Shown piece after piece: positions 51,359 to 60,169 of a DNA stretch of 64,000 nt. Position numbers and translations under genes: made by a program. Each line of letters begins with the position of its first letter. The first letter of the stretch is position 1. The DNA is from Motiliproteus sp965230185 (GTDB lineage Bacteria > Pseudomonadota > Gammaproteobacteria > Pseudomonadales > Balneatricaceae), in the NCBI GenBank assembly GCA_965230185.1, contig OZ245995.1, positions 1,240,001 through 1,304,000 of the forward strand, read 5' to 3'. The notes below the pieces were generated by a model, which worked only from the letters and a program-made list of their open reading frames with translations, was not told where the DNA came from and did not search any database.

Positions 51359-52227
51359 GAATTCTGCTGACCGGCGCCAATGGACAGGTCGGGCGTTGTA
51401 TCAGAGACCGGGCGGGCCCTCATTCACTTTGCAGTCTTACCCGAGAGCAACTGGATATCGCTGATCTTCAGCAGGTCAGATCGACGCTTATTGAATATCG
51501 GCCCGAGGTCGTGGTCAACGCCGCGGCCTATACCGCCGTGGACAAGGCGGAGCAGGAGGCAGATAAAGCTTACGCAGTCAATGCCGAGGGGCCGGAAAAT
51601 CTGGCTCGGATTTGTGCAGAGTTGCAGATGCCATTGATTCATCTATCGACTGACTATGTATTTGATGGCCAGGCCACTATTCCCTATGCAGAGGATGCGG
51701 TTACCAATCCGATCGGCGTCTATGGCAGCAGTAAGCTGGCGGGGGAGCAGGCGATTCGAGCTTGTCTGGATCAGCACCTTATTATACGCACTGCGTGGGT
51801 CTTTTCTGAATACGGTAATAACTTCGTGAAAACCATGCTGAGGATAGGTCGGGAGCGGGAGCAACTTTCCATTGTCGAGGATCAGGTTGGCTGTCCCACC
51901 TATGCAGGGCATATCGCGGCGATGATTTTGCGACTGGCCGAGAGGTCGGCGGGATCACAATTTGCTCACTGGGGGACTTACCATTTCTGTGGTGATCAGG
52001 CGGTGAGCTGGTTTCAGTTTGCTCGGGCGATTTTTCAGGTCGCAACAGAAGAATCCTTGCTTGCTGATAGTCCGGAGCTGAAGGCTGTTACAACCACAGA
52101 GTATCCGACTCCGGCAGCACGCCCTGCCTATTCAGTGCTGGACAATCACCGACTGATGGATGTCCTTGGTGCTAATGTTGAAAGGAGCTGGATGCAGGGA
52201 TTGTCGCAAGTCCTGGCCAGGCTTTGA
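51355..52227 (+). CDS. rfbD: dTDP-4-dehydrorhamnose reductase
   Basis: Last enzyme of dTDP-L-rhamnose synthesis, NADPH-dependent. Motifs: RILLTGANGQVGRCI, PEVVVNAAAYTAVDKAEQE, LIHLSTDYVFDG, NPIGVYGSSKLAGEQAI (Tyr, Lys), and RTAWVFSEYGNNFVKTMLR. The start is GTG 51355, overlapping the rfbC stop by 4 nt; a longer frame from 51271 runs inside rfbC and is rejected. 290 residues. The order B-A-C-D with short overlaps indicates one transcript. Confidence 0.95.
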   Translation: MRILLTGANGQVGRCIRDRAGPHSLCSLTREQLDIADLQQVRSTLIEYRPEVVVNAAAYTAVDKAEQEADKAYAVNAEGPENLARICAELQMPLIHLSTDYVFDGQATIPYAEDAVTNPIGVYGSSKLAGEQAIRACLDQHLIIRTAWVFSEYGNNFVKTMLRIGREREQLSIVEDQVGCPTYAGHIAAMILRLAERSAGSQFAHWGTYHFCGDQAVSWFQFARAIFQVATEESLLADSPELKAVTTTEYPTPAARPAYSVLDNHRLMDVLGANVERSWMQGLSQVLARL

Positions 52228-52237
52228 GCTGCGAAGA

Positions 52238-52266
52238 GTCATTCCCGCCTGTGTGGAGGGAATGAC
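52238..52266. terminator. stem-loop between convergent rfbD and yciI
   Basis: GTCATTCCC (52238-52246) pairs perfectly with GGGAATGAC (52258-52266) around an 11-nt loop. It lies between converging genes but has no T tract on either side, so it may be an RNA-stabilising or Rho-assisting structure rather than an intrinsic terminator. Confidence 0.4.
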
Positions 52267-52289
52267 CATGAGTTTGCACCCTGAAGTGA

Positions 52290-52589
52290 TCAGGGCAGAA
52301 CTTTCTTGTAAGGTTTAACTACAACTTTTGCGTAGACGCCGGCGTCGATATAGGGGTCGGCATCCGCCCAACCCTGTGCCGCTTCCAGCGATTCAAACTC
52401 TGCCACTACCAGGCTGCCGCTGAACCCCGCTTCGCCCGGATCTTCGCTGTCGATAGCAGGGTGGGGGCCGGCAATCAGCAGTCGTCCCTGCTCTTTAAGG
52501 GCTACCAGGCGTGCCAGGTGGTCCGGTCGGGCCTTCAGACGCTGCTCCAGACTGTTCTCTACATCTTCGCTGATAATGGCGTAGTACAT
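52290..52589 (-). CDS. yciI: YciI family protein
   Basis: Small ferredoxin-like-fold protein of unknown cellular role, related to muconolactone isomerase-like enzymes. It has the family pattern MYYAIISEDVENSLEQRLK, HLARLVALKEQGRLLIAGPH with the conserved His-Asp region, and ADADPYIDAGVYAKVVVKPY. 99 residues. It lies 53 nt downstream of yciB on the same strand, the usual pairing in gammaproteobacteria. Confidence 0.92.
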   Translation of the reverse strand: MYYAIISEDVENSLEQRLKARPDHLARLVALKEQGRLLIAGPHPAIDSEDPGEAGFSGSLVVAEFESLEAAQGWADADPYIDAGVYAKVVVKPYKKVLP

Positions 52590-52642
52590 ACTTGGTTACC
52601 GTGTCGTTTTAGTGAGTGATTTGGATTGTTTAACGGAAGAAA

Positions 52643-53200
52643 TCAGTCGTTGGCCGGATTCTCATCGCCGCTCTCTTTCAGGTGGCGGGTCAGATAAAGT
52701 CCCTGAAGGACAATAAACACCAGTGTCAGTCCGAGCATGCCGAACAGTTTGAAATTCACCCAGGTTTCCTCGCTCATGGTGTAGGCGACAAACAGGTTCA
52801 GCGCTCCCATCAGCATGAAGAAGGCAACCCAGGCCCAACTGAGTCGGTGCCAGATCGGGGATGTTAATTCAATCTGGCTTTCCATCATGCGCTGGACCAG
52901 CGGTTTGGCACCAATAAACTGACTGCCCAGGAAAGCCACGCCAAACAGCCAGTTCACCACGGTGGGTTTCCACTGGATAAAGGCCTTGTCCTGAAAAAGT
53001 ACGGTCGCGCCACCGAGCACGATGACCAGCCCCAGCGTGACCAGTTGCATCTTCTCCACCTTGTGGGTGCGGAACCAGGTGTAGCCGATCTGAATAGCGG
53101 TGGCCGGAATCAGAATCGCTGTGGCGATGATGATATCCCCCGTATACTTATAGACGGCAAAGAAAATAGCGATTGGCAGGAAATCGAAAAGCAGTTTCAT
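52643..53200 (-). CDS. yciB: inner membrane-spanning protein YciB (septation protein A family)
   Basis: Integral membrane protein linked to cell-envelope synthesis and division. The opening MKLLFDFLPIAIFFAVYKY and five hydrophobic segments (including ATAILIPATAIQIGYTWF, LVTLGLVIVLGGATVLF, AWVAFFMLMGALNLFVAY, LFGMLGLTLVFIVLQGLYL) are family-typical. The core FIQWKPTVVNWLFGVAFLGS is present. 185 residues. It is first of the yciB-yciI pair and divergent from rnm. Confidence 0.94.
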   Translation of the reverse strand: MKLLFDFLPIAIFFAVYKYTGDIIIATAILIPATAIQIGYTWFRTHKVEKMQLVTLGLVIVLGGATVLFQDKAFIQWKPTVVNWLFGVAFLGSQFIGAKPLVQRMMESQIELTSPIWHRLSWAWVAFFMLMGALNLFVAYTMSEETWVNFKLFGMLGLTLVFIVLQGLYLTRHLKESGDENPAND

Positions 53201-53349
53201 AGTATTATCCGGTTTGTGGTGCCCACTGCCTGGCCGTAATGCTGATCGCTACAATTGTCCTGCCAGGCTCTGGCCACAGTATAAAGGCTTCATGCGGTAT
53301 AAAGAATGCCGTGAACATAAATTGCCGCAGGGTATAAGCTGATTCTCCG

Positions 53350-54183
53350 ATGACCCCGAAAGTTGACTTACACACCCATACCCGGGCCTCTGACGGCGCG
53401 CTTGCTCCCGCTGAGCTGGTGGCCCGTGCCGCGAGATTTGGCGTGGAGTGTCTCGCCGTTACCGATCATGATACCTGTGCGGGGCTGAATGAGGCGCGAG
53501 CCGCTGCAGAGGCCCTGAATTTACGGCTGATATCGGGCATTGAGCTGTCTACGGTCTGGAAGGGGATCGGCATTCATATCGTTGGTCTGGATATCGATCC
53601 CGATCATCAGGCGATGCAGAATGCTGTGGGTTGCCAGACCCGAGCCCGCAGTAGTCGTGCCGAGCAGATCGGCGATAAACTCCGCAAGCTTAAGATGGCC
53701 GGGGTTTATGAACGGGCTGCTATGGAGGCGGATGGTGCTCAGATAGGTCGCCCGCATTTCGCCAGAGTCATGGTCGAGATGGGCTATGTTGCCAGCGAGC
53801 AGGAGGCCTTCGAGCGCTATCTGGGGGCGGGCAAAGTAGGCGATGTTAGATGCCACTGGCCACCGCTTGGGGAAGTGATCGGCTGGATTATCGATTCCGG
53901 TGGCATTCCGGTGCTCGCCCATCCCGGCAAGTACGATATGACCTGGACAAAGTTACGATCGTTTCTGGATACTTTTGTTGCCGAAGGTGGCCGGGCAATT
54001 GAGATCAGCTACGGCGGTGAAAATCCGGACCGCCTTCATGAGTTGACGAGGATGGCCGCCAAATACAAATTACTGGCATCCGCAGGCAGCGATTTTCACA
54101 GCCCGCGATACCACTGGACCGAGGTGGGAAAATACCCGCCATTACGGGGAGACTATGAGCCGGTGTGGTCACGCTGGTTCTGA
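53350..54183 (+). CDS. rnm: PHP-domain 5'-3' exoribonuclease (RNase AM / YciV / TrpH)
   Basis: PHP phosphoesterase. In E. coli the homologue matures 5' ends of rRNA and degrades short nucleic acids and 3',5'-bisphosphonucleotides. Metal motifs: VDLHTHTRASDGAL, VTDHDTCAGL, ISGIELSTVW, IPVLAHPGKYDM and SAGSDFHSPRYHW. 277 residues. Its location divergent from yciB-yciI and upstream of a yciO homologue is the same neighbourhood as in enterobacteria, except that galE is inserted here. Confidence 0.93.
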   Translation: MTPKVDLHTHTRASDGALAPAELVARAARFGVECLAVTDHDTCAGLNEARAAAEALNLRLISGIELSTVWKGIGIHIVGLDIDPDHQAMQNAVGCQTRARSSRAEQIGDKLRKLKMAGVYERAAMEADGAQIGRPHFARVMVEMGYVASEQEAFERYLGAGKVGDVRCHWPPLGEVIGWIIDSGGIPVLAHPGKYDMTWTKLRSFLDTFVAEGGRAIEISYGGENPDRLHELTRMAAKYKLLASAGSDFHSPRYHWTEVGKYPPLRGDYEPVWSRWF

Positions 54184-54256
54184 CTTGCAGATATTCGAGA
54201 CTGGATGTCTGGCACGTGGATATGAAAAAAACCTGATGTTACAGGGAGAGGCTTAG

Positions 54257-55273
54257 ATGACAGTTCTGGTTACCGGAGGCGCTGGCTATATCGGCAGCCA
54301 TACATGTGTTCAGCTGCTGGAAGCGGGATACGACGTGCTGGTGTTGGATAATCTCTGCAATAGCAGCCCGGTTGCTCTGCAGCGGGTTGAGCAGATTGCG
54401 GGTAAAACCGTTAAGTTTGTTAAGGGAGATATTCGGGATCGGGAGTGCCTGGACCGGATTTTCGAAAGCTATTCGATTGATTCTGTTATCCATTTTGCCG
54501 GATTGAAGGCGGTTGGAGAGTCCTGCCAGCTGCCGCTGATGTACTACGAGAATAACGTTTCCGGCACACTGGCGTTGTGCCAGGCGATGCAGGCCGCAGG
54601 TGTTCACAAGCTGGTTTTCAGCTCCTCTGCTACTGTCTATGGTGACCCTGCATCGGTCCCTATTCGGGAAGACTTCCCAACCAGCGCCACCAATCCCTAT
54701 GGTCGTTCCAAGCTGATGATTGAGGAAATGCTGCGTGACCTGGAGGTTTCTGACAGCCGCTGGAGAGTAGCGCTACTGAGGTATTTTAATCCGGTAGGTG
54801 CTCATGAATCAGGACTGATTGGTGAAGATCCCAATGGCATTCCCAATAACCTGTTGCCCTATATCTCCCAGGTGGCTATCGGCAAACTGAATCAACTGTC
54901 GGTGTTCGGTGGAGACTACCCAACACCAGATGGTACCGGTGTCCGTGACTATATCCATGTGGTAGACCTGGCCGACGGCCACCTGAAAGCGCTTGCTGCG
55001 TTGGACCGGACTGAAGGTGTACTCACCTGCAATCTCGGCACTGGTTGTGGCTACAGCGTGCTTGAAATGGTCAGGGAATTTGAGCGGGTTTCAGACAAAC
55101 AGGTGCCATATCAGGTCGTAGATCGCCGGGCAGGGGATATCGCCGAATGTTATGCAGACGCCTCCTTTGCCAGGCAGCAACTTGGCTGGCAGGCTGTCCG
55201 TGACCTGCGTCAAATGATATCCGATTCCTGGCGTTGGCAGTTACAGAATCCGGAGGGTTTTGGTGGGCAATAG
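54257..55273 (+). CDS. galE: UDP-glucose 4-epimerase
   Basis: Interconverts UDP-glucose and UDP-galactose (or the GlcNAc/GalNAc forms). SDR motifs: VLVTGGAGYIGSHTCVQLL, IHFAGLKAVGESCQLPLMYY, FSSSATVYGDPASVPI, NPYGRSKLMIEEMLRD (catalytic Tyr and Lys) and LRYFNPVGAHESGLIGEDP. 338 residues, the E. coli-like length. A strong AGGGAGAGG ribosome site precedes the ATG. It uses the product of galU upstream. Confidence 0.96.
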   Translation: MTVLVTGGAGYIGSHTCVQLLEAGYDVLVLDNLCNSSPVALQRVEQIAGKTVKFVKGDIRDRECLDRIFESYSIDSVIHFAGLKAVGESCQLPLMYYENNVSGTLALCQAMQAAGVHKLVFSSSATVYGDPASVPIREDFPTSATNPYGRSKLMIEEMLRDLEVSDSRWRVALLRYFNPVGAHESGLIGEDPNGIPNNLLPYISQVAIGKLNQLSVFGGDYPTPDGTGVRDYIHVVDLADGHLKALAALDRTEGVLTCNLGTGCGYSVLEMVREFERVSDKQVPYQVVDRRAGDIAECYADASFARQQLGWQAVRDLRQMISDSWRWQLQNPEGFGGQ

Positions 55274-55287
55274 CGACCGATAACAGG

Positions 55288-55324
55288 TATAATTCTGCCT
55301 TTTCGGACCGGAGTTTCGACTCCG
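55288..55324 (+). promoter_or_regulatory. TATAAT element and UUCG-loop hairpin ahead of yciO
   Basis: A perfect TATAAT (55288-55293) lacks a good -35 partner. It is followed by a hairpin CGGAGT-TTCG-ACTCCG (55309-55324) with a stable UUCG tetraloop, lying 20 nt before the yciO start. It could be a short leader structure of a yciO-wzz transcript. Confidence 0.35.
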
Positions 55325-55343
55325 AGTTTGGCAGGGATAAGCA

Positions 55344-55967
55344 GTGAGTCAGTTCTTTCAGATACACCCCGACAACCCCCAACCACGACTAATCAGGCAG
55401 GCCGTTGAGATAATCAACAAAGGTGGTGTGATCGTCTATCCGACCGATTGCGCCTACGCGCTGGGTTGTCATATAGGCGATAAATCAGCTCTGGAGCGGA
55501 TTAAGCAGATCCGCAAGCTGGGTGACAAGCATAACTTTACTCTGGTCTGCCGAGATCTGTCTGAACTTGCCGTCTATGCCAAAGTGGATAATACGGCTTA
55601 TCGCTTGCTGAAGCATAACACACCAGGTGCTTACACCTTTATTCTCAAGGGAACCGCAGAGGTGCCCCGACGACTGATGCATCCGAAACGTCGTCAGATT
55701 GGTATTCGGGTACCGGATAACAGCATTGCGCTGGCGCTGATGGAAGAGTTGGGTGAGCCGATAATGAGCACTTCTCTGATTTTGCCTGGTGAGTTACATC
55801 CTCTGACAGACCCCTATGATATACGTGACTCTCTGCAACACCTGGTCGACCTGGTGATTGATGGAGGGTATTGCGGGATGGAGGCCACAACCGTTATCAA
55901 TATGGCGGATGATGTTCCGCTTGTAGTGCGGGAAGGCGCTGGTGATGTAACTCCTTTTCGAAACTGA
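55344..55967 (+). CDS. yciO: YciO family protein (Sua5/YrdC fold)
   Basis: RNA-binding Sua5/YrdC/YciO-fold protein. The paralogue TsaC makes threonylcarbamoyl-AMP for t6A; YciO itself has weak activity of that kind and its role is unclear. The N-terminus SQFFQIHPDNPQPRLIRQAV is nearly that of E. coli YciO, with GGVIVYPTDCAYALGCHIG, HNFTLVCRDLSELAVYAKV and PGAYTFILKGTAEVPRRL. 207 residues. The start is GTG 55344 with AGGGA upstream. wzz follows after 24 nt. Confidence 0.9.
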   Translation: MSQFFQIHPDNPQPRLIRQAVEIINKGGVIVYPTDCAYALGCHIGDKSALERIKQIRKLGDKHNFTLVCRDLSELAVYAKVDNTAYRLLKHNTPGAYTFILKGTAEVPRRLMHPKRRQIGIRVPDNSIALALMEELGEPIMSTSLILPGELHPLTDPYDIRDSLQHLVDLVIDGGYCGMEATTVINMADDVPLVVREGAGDVTPFRN

Positions 55968-55991
55968 ATTTCAATTCATAAGGACGATGTA

Positions 55992-57287
55992 ATGATGGAA
56001 CAGCGGCCAGCCAGAGCCTTTGCGCAGCAAGCTTCAGCTGTCGATCTGCGTAATGACGAAATTGATCTTTCAGCACTGTTTACCAAGGCTTGGCGGCGTA
56101 AATGGTGGGTGGCGGGTATCACCTTTATTGCTACAAGTCTAGCAGTGCTTTACGCATTGATGGCCGAGCCAACCTATGAATTGAGAGCCTCCTTCCGGCC
56201 TGTGCTAAGCGATCAGTTTATCGAAATTAATGAGTCAGGTGTCCTTTCGTTAAGCTCGGAAGCGGCATTTGATCGTTTTCGTAAAAACCTGGAATCCCGG
56301 GCAGTGCGGCGGTCTTTTTTTGATCAGCCAGGGATTCGGAAAGAGTTTGTCGATAACCCGTCAGATCAAACGACAGATCAGTTATTCGCTGAGTTTGATG
56401 GGCGGTTAGTATTATATGTTCCAGTGGAGAAAAAGAATCAGGTGTTGGTGTCTGATGCCAATTACCTGACATTCCAGCACTTTAATCCAGATTATGGGGT
56501 TAAGGTTGTCAATCAGCTGTTGGCAGAGGTTAATCACCAGGCTGTAGAAGAGTTCAAATCTGAGTTTAGTCTTAAGAAAACCCAGCGTATAGAGTTCCTT
56601 CAGCGAAAAATTTCGGAAAAGCTGTCATTAGCTAAAGCAGCCCGGATGCTAAAAATTGAAGAGTTAACCGAGTGGAATAATCTCAATATCAAAAACGTGC
56701 AGGATAAATTGGATGTCGCACGTACTACAGCCAGGGCGAAGAGATTTGACCGTATTGAGAGGGTTAAAGAGGCAATCTCTATTGCCAGTGCTCTTGAAAT
56801 CGTATTCCCTACGACGCTGGGTCGACTGACACAACAGCCCAGCTCTGCTAACCAAATGGAAATTAATAACGAAATTGGAAGCCGCAATGAACCTTTGTAT
56901 TTGCGCGGTACCAGGTTGTTGGGTGCCGAATTGACTACGCTGGAAAATCGTAGAAATGATGATTTTGAAGATCCAGAAATTCGGGAGCTGGAGGCTGAGC
57001 TTGAACTGCTTCAGCGTCATCGGGAGGTGGAAGTTCTTCAGGCACGTGATGATGACAGGGCTTTTATTTTGGAGCAGGTGCGGCCGTTACTTGATGAAAT
57101 AGAAGGGTTAAAAAACCATCAGGTTGATTTCGAAAAGGTTGGTTTTAGTAGAGTTGATCAGTTTGCAATACTTCCAGATAAACCGGTTAAACCCAGGAAG
57201 AGGTTGATAGTTGTGATTTCTGGCGTATCGGGATTCGGGTTAGGGTTGTTTCTTGTTTTGTTAATCCCTGGAAGAAGAAAGTTGTAA
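55992..57287 (+). CDS. Wzz-type polysaccharide chain-length determinant protein
   Basis: Polysaccharide co-polymerase that sets O-antigen or capsule chain length with a Wzy polymerase. It has two membrane segments, about residues 38-57 (WWVAGITFIATSLAVLYALM) and 405-424 (LIVVISGVSGFGLGLFLVLL), the second preceded by the proline-rich PDKPVKPRKR motif of the family. The long periplasmic part is helical with coiled-coil character (EFKSEFSLKKTQRIEFLQRK). 431 residues is on the long side of the family range. Codon use is more A+T-rich than in genes before 55 kb. ATG 55992 follows AAGGA by 7 nt. Confidence 0.88.
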   Translation: MMEQRPARAFAQQASAVDLRNDEIDLSALFTKAWRRKWWVAGITFIATSLAVLYALMAEPTYELRASFRPVLSDQFIEINESGVLSLSSEAAFDRFRKNLESRAVRRSFFDQPGIRKEFVDNPSDQTTDQLFAEFDGRLVLYVPVEKKNQVLVSDANYLTFQHFNPDYGVKVVNQLLAEVNHQAVEEFKSEFSLKKTQRIEFLQRKISEKLSLAKAARMLKIEELTEWNNLNIKNVQDKLDVARTTARAKRFDRIERVKEAISIASALEIVFPTTLGRLTQQPSSANQMEINNEIGSRNEPLYLRGTRLLGAELTTLENRRNDDFEDPEIRELEAELELLQRHREVEVLQARDDDRAFILEQVRPLLDEIEGLKNHQVDFEKVGFSRVDQFAILPDKPVKPRKRLIVVISGVSGFGLGLFLVLLIPGRRKL

Positions 57288-57455
57288 TGGTTAATAATTG
57301 AATGGTAATTCAGCGGTTGTTTATGAAGAAGGGATGAGTGAAGTTCTGACGATTTCTTGCTTCTATAGATTTGGTTCTCTCTTCGGGTTTTATTCTGGTC
57401 AGCTAGGGTCGCTTAAAATAAAGAGTTTGAAGTTTGTTAAAGGGAAATGTTATTT
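57288..57455 (+). other. AT-rich gap between wzz and pseB
   Basis: 168 nt without a convincing gene or terminator. A 60-codon ORF running through it into pseB has no ribosome site and no recognisable features. AAAGGGA at 57439-57445 is the likely ribosome site for pseB. A promoter for the pse genes may lie here, but I could not single one out. Confidence 0.4.
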
Positions 57456-58457
57456 ATGTTCAGTAATAAGTCGATCCTGATTACCGGGGGAACCGGTTCT
57501 TTTGGGAAGCAATACACCAAGACGATTTTGTCTCGCTATAAGCCAAGACGCCTGATTATTTATTCGCGTGATGAGCTCAAGCAGTTCGAAATGCAGCAGA
57601 CCTATAATGATCCTTGCATGCGCTATTTTATTGGTGATGTTCGTGATGCGGATCGCTTAATGCAAGCTATGAATGGAGTGGATTTTGTCATTCATGCAGC
57701 TGCACAAAAGCAGGTCCCTGCGGCTGAATACAATCCTATGGAGTGCATTAAGACAAACATCCATGGAGCCGAGAACGTCATCCAGGCAGCATTAGCGAAT
57801 AACGTCGAGAAAGTGATTGCGTTATCGACGGACAAGGCTGCTAACCCAATCAACTTATATGGCGCTACCAAGCTAGCATCCGATAAACTCTTCGTAGCTG
57901 CTAATAACATGGCTGGCGGCAAGCAGACCCGTTTTGCTGTCGTCCGATACGGAAACGTGGTTGGTTCCAGAGGCTCGGTTGTTCCGTTCTTTAAGAAGCT
58001 CCTTGCCGATGGCGCTGGGGAGCTGCCAGTAACCGATGAACGTATGACGCGCTTCTGGATCACTCTGCAGCAGGGTGTTGACTTTGTACTGAAGAACTTT
58101 GAAAGAATGTATGGCGGTGAAATCTTTGTTCCTAAGATTCCTTCTATGCTTATTGGCGACCTCTGTGAATCGCTGGCTCCTAGTGTTCCTATAAAGATAA
58201 TCGGCATTCGTCCAGGTGAAAAGCTTCACGAGATAATGTGCCCGGCTGATGACTCCCATTTAACCTTGGAGTTTGACGATCATTTTGTATTACGACCCAC
58301 GATCAAGTTCCACCACCAGGAGGTGGATTACACCATCAATGCTATTGGCGAGACCGGCAAATCGGTAGAACAAGGTTACGAATACAACTCCGGAACCAAT
58401 CCGCTCTTCCTGACTGTCGAAGAACTGCGTGAATTCGATAAGCTAGCGCAGCTATGA
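57456..58457 (+). CDS. pseB: UDP-N-acetylglucosamine 4,6-dehydratase (inverting)
   Basis: First enzyme of CMP-pseudaminic acid synthesis: 4,6-dehydration and C5 inversion of UDP-GlcNAc. Extended SDR motifs: SILITGGTGSFGKQYTKTIL, IHAAAQKQVPAAEYNPMECI, ALSTDKAANPINLYGATKLA with catalytic Asp, Lys and Tyr, RYGNVVGSRGSVVPFF, and IRPGEKLHEIMCP. I use ATG 57456, 10 nt after AAAGGGA; ATG 57447 is too close to that site. 333 residues. The stop overlaps the pseC start by 4 nt. Confidence 0.94.
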   Translation: MFSNKSILITGGTGSFGKQYTKTILSRYKPRRLIIYSRDELKQFEMQQTYNDPCMRYFIGDVRDADRLMQAMNGVDFVIHAAAQKQVPAAEYNPMECIKTNIHGAENVIQAALANNVEKVIALSTDKAANPINLYGATKLASDKLFVAANNMAGGKQTRFAVVRYGNVVGSRGSVVPFFKKLLADGAGELPVTDERMTRFWITLQQGVDFVLKNFERMYGGEIFVPKIPSMLIGDLCESLAPSVPIKIIGIRPGEKLHEIMCPADDSHLTLEFDDHFVLRPTIKFHHQEVDYTINAIGETGKSVEQGYEYNSGTNPLFLTVEELREFDKLAQL

Positions 58458-59614
58458 TCCCTTACGGCAGACAGTCCATTTCAGAGGAAGATATTCAGGC
58501 CGTAGTCGATGTATTGCGATCTGACTATCTTACCCAGGGGCCAAAAGTTCCTGCGTTTGAGCAAGCGCTGGCAGATTATTGTGGAGCTAGTCACGCAGTG
58601 GCTGCCAACAGTGCAACCTCTGCGCTGCACTTAGCATGTCGTGCTCTGGGGCTTGGTGAGGGTGATTGGCTATGGACGTCCCCCATTACCTTCGTTGCCT
58701 CTGCAAACTGCGCTCTGTATTGTGGTGCCCGGGTTGATTTTGTCGATATCGATCCGAGTACTTACAACCTCAGCGTTGCGGCGCTAAAGACAAAGTTGGA
58801 GAAGGCTGCGAAAGAACAGCGCTTGCCCAAGGTGGTGGTGCCGGTACATCTTTGTGGGCAGCCCTGTGAGATGGCCGCTATCCATGAACTTTCCGCGCAG
58901 TACGGTTTCCGGATTGTCGAAGATGCTTCACATGCGGTCGGTGGTAGCTATCGGGGGGAGCCGATTGGCAATTGCCGCTTTTCCGATATCGCCATCTTCA
59001 GTTTTCACCCGGTAAAGATCATAACTTCTGCAGAAGGCGGCATGGCGCTGACCAATGATCCTAAGCTGGCGCAGAAAATGGAATTGTTACGCAGTCACGG
59101 GATTACCCGCGATCCCAGTCTGATGACCCATGAGCCCGACGGAGACTGGTACTACCAACAGGTTGAGCTGGGCTTCAACTATCGGATGACAGAGTTGCAG
59201 GCAGCCTTGGGGCTAAGCCAACTGAAACGTTTGGATAATTTTGTTACTCGTCGTCATCTCTTGGCAGAACGTTACAATAAACTACTGGCAGATCTTCCAG
59301 TGGTGGTTCCCTATCAGCATCCTGATAGTTATTCCGGTTTGCATCTATATGTAATCAGGTTGCAGTTAGAGAGCATTCAGAGGAGCCATAGAGATATTTT
59401 TGGTTTGTTGCGGGAAAGAGGGGTCGGGGTCAATCTCCACTACATTCCCGTGCATACTCAACCTTATTACCAGAATTTTGGCTTTAAGGAGGGAGAGTAT
59501 CCGGAGGCAGAAAGGTATTACTCAGAAGCTATCAGCCTGCCTATGTACCCTGATCTTTCTGAGAAGGACCAGGATACGGTGGTTGAAACGCTTCGCCGTG
59601 TCCTACAGGTATAG
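58454..59614 (+). CDS. pseC: UDP-4-amino-4,6-dideoxy-N-acetyl-beta-L-altrosamine transaminase
   Basis: PLP aminotransferase (DegT/DnrJ/EryC1 family), second pseudaminic acid step. Motifs: YGRQSISEEDIQAVVDVL, LTQGPKVPAFEQALADY, ANSATSALHLACRALGLGEG, TSPITFVASANCALYCGA, VPVHLCGQPCEM, VEDASHAVGG and PLP Lys188 (FSFHPVKIITSAEGG). 386 residues. It overlaps pseB by ATGA. Confidence 0.95.
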   Translation: MIPYGRQSISEEDIQAVVDVLRSDYLTQGPKVPAFEQALADYCGASHAVAANSATSALHLACRALGLGEGDWLWTSPITFVASANCALYCGARVDFVDIDPSTYNLSVAALKTKLEKAAKEQRLPKVVVPVHLCGQPCEMAAIHELSAQYGFRIVEDASHAVGGSYRGEPIGNCRFSDIAIFSFHPVKIITSAEGGMALTNDPKLAQKMELLRSHGITRDPSLMTHEPDGDWYYQQVELGFNYRMTELQAALGLSQLKRLDNFVTRRHLLAERYNKLLADLPVVVPYQHPDSYSGLHLYVIRLQLESIQRSHRDIFGLLRERGVGVNLHYIPVHTQPYYQNFGFKEGEYPEAERYYSEAISLPMYPDLSEKDQDTVVETLRRVLQV

Positions 59615-59620
59615 GTAGCT

Positions 59621-60169
59621 ATGCATTTATCGGCACCCATTGTAGGTGAGCGGATCTATTTAAAAGAATTGGATTTGGTGGACGTCACGCCTTCCTATGT
59701 CCAGTGGATGAATGACCCTGAGGTCAATCAGTATCTGGAATCCCGCTTCGTTACCCACTCCGCAGCCTCCATACGAGACTTCGTTAAAGCGATGCGAAAT
59801 AGTTCTCAGGACCTGTTCTGTGGGGTTTTTCTCAATGATAGCGAAAGGCATATTGGCAACATAAAGCTTGGCCCTGTCGTATCAGAGCATAAGCGTGCCA
59901 CCATAGGTTTGCTTATCGGCGATAAAAGTGTATGGGGCCAAGGATTTGCTACAGAGGCCATCAGCCTTATTACAGATTATGGCTTTCGGGAATTGGGCTT
60001 GGAAAAAATTGATGCTGGCTGCTACCAACGAAATATTGGTTCGAAGCAGGCATTCGTTAAAGCGGGCTATCAGGTCGAGGGTCTGCTGCGCTCACACGCG
60101 TGCTTTGGTGTTGAACGAGAAGGCTGCTATCAGCTGGGAGCCGTTAAGAGTGAGTTTGAAGGCAAATGA
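59621..60169 (+). CDS. pseH: GNAT family N-acetyltransferase (probable PseH)
   Basis: RimJ/RimL-like GNAT enzyme. Its position right after pseC fits the third pseudaminic acid step, acetylation of the 4-amino group of UDP-4-amino-4,6-dideoxy-AltNAc. Visible features: RIYLKELDLVDVTPSYVQWM, NDPEVNQYLESR, and the acetyl-CoA loop with GQGFATEAISLITDYGFREL, then LEKIDAGCYQRNIGSKQAFV and KAGYQVEGLLR. 182 residues. The exact acceptor cannot be read from the sequence. It overlaps the next gene by ATGA. Confidence 0.8.
   Translation: MHLSAPIVGERIYLKELDLVDVTPSYVQWMNDPEVNQYLESRFVTHSAASIRDFVKAMRNSSQDLFCGVFLNDSERHIGNIKLGPVVSEHKRATIGLLIGDKSVWGQGFATEAISLITDYGFRELGLEKIDAGCYQRNIGSKQAFVKAGYQVEGLLRSHACFGVEREGCYQLGAVKSEFEGK

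Noticed and set aside
57298..57480. 60-codon ORF between wzz and pseB
   Set aside because: No ribosome site, overlaps the pseB start region, and no recognisable features.
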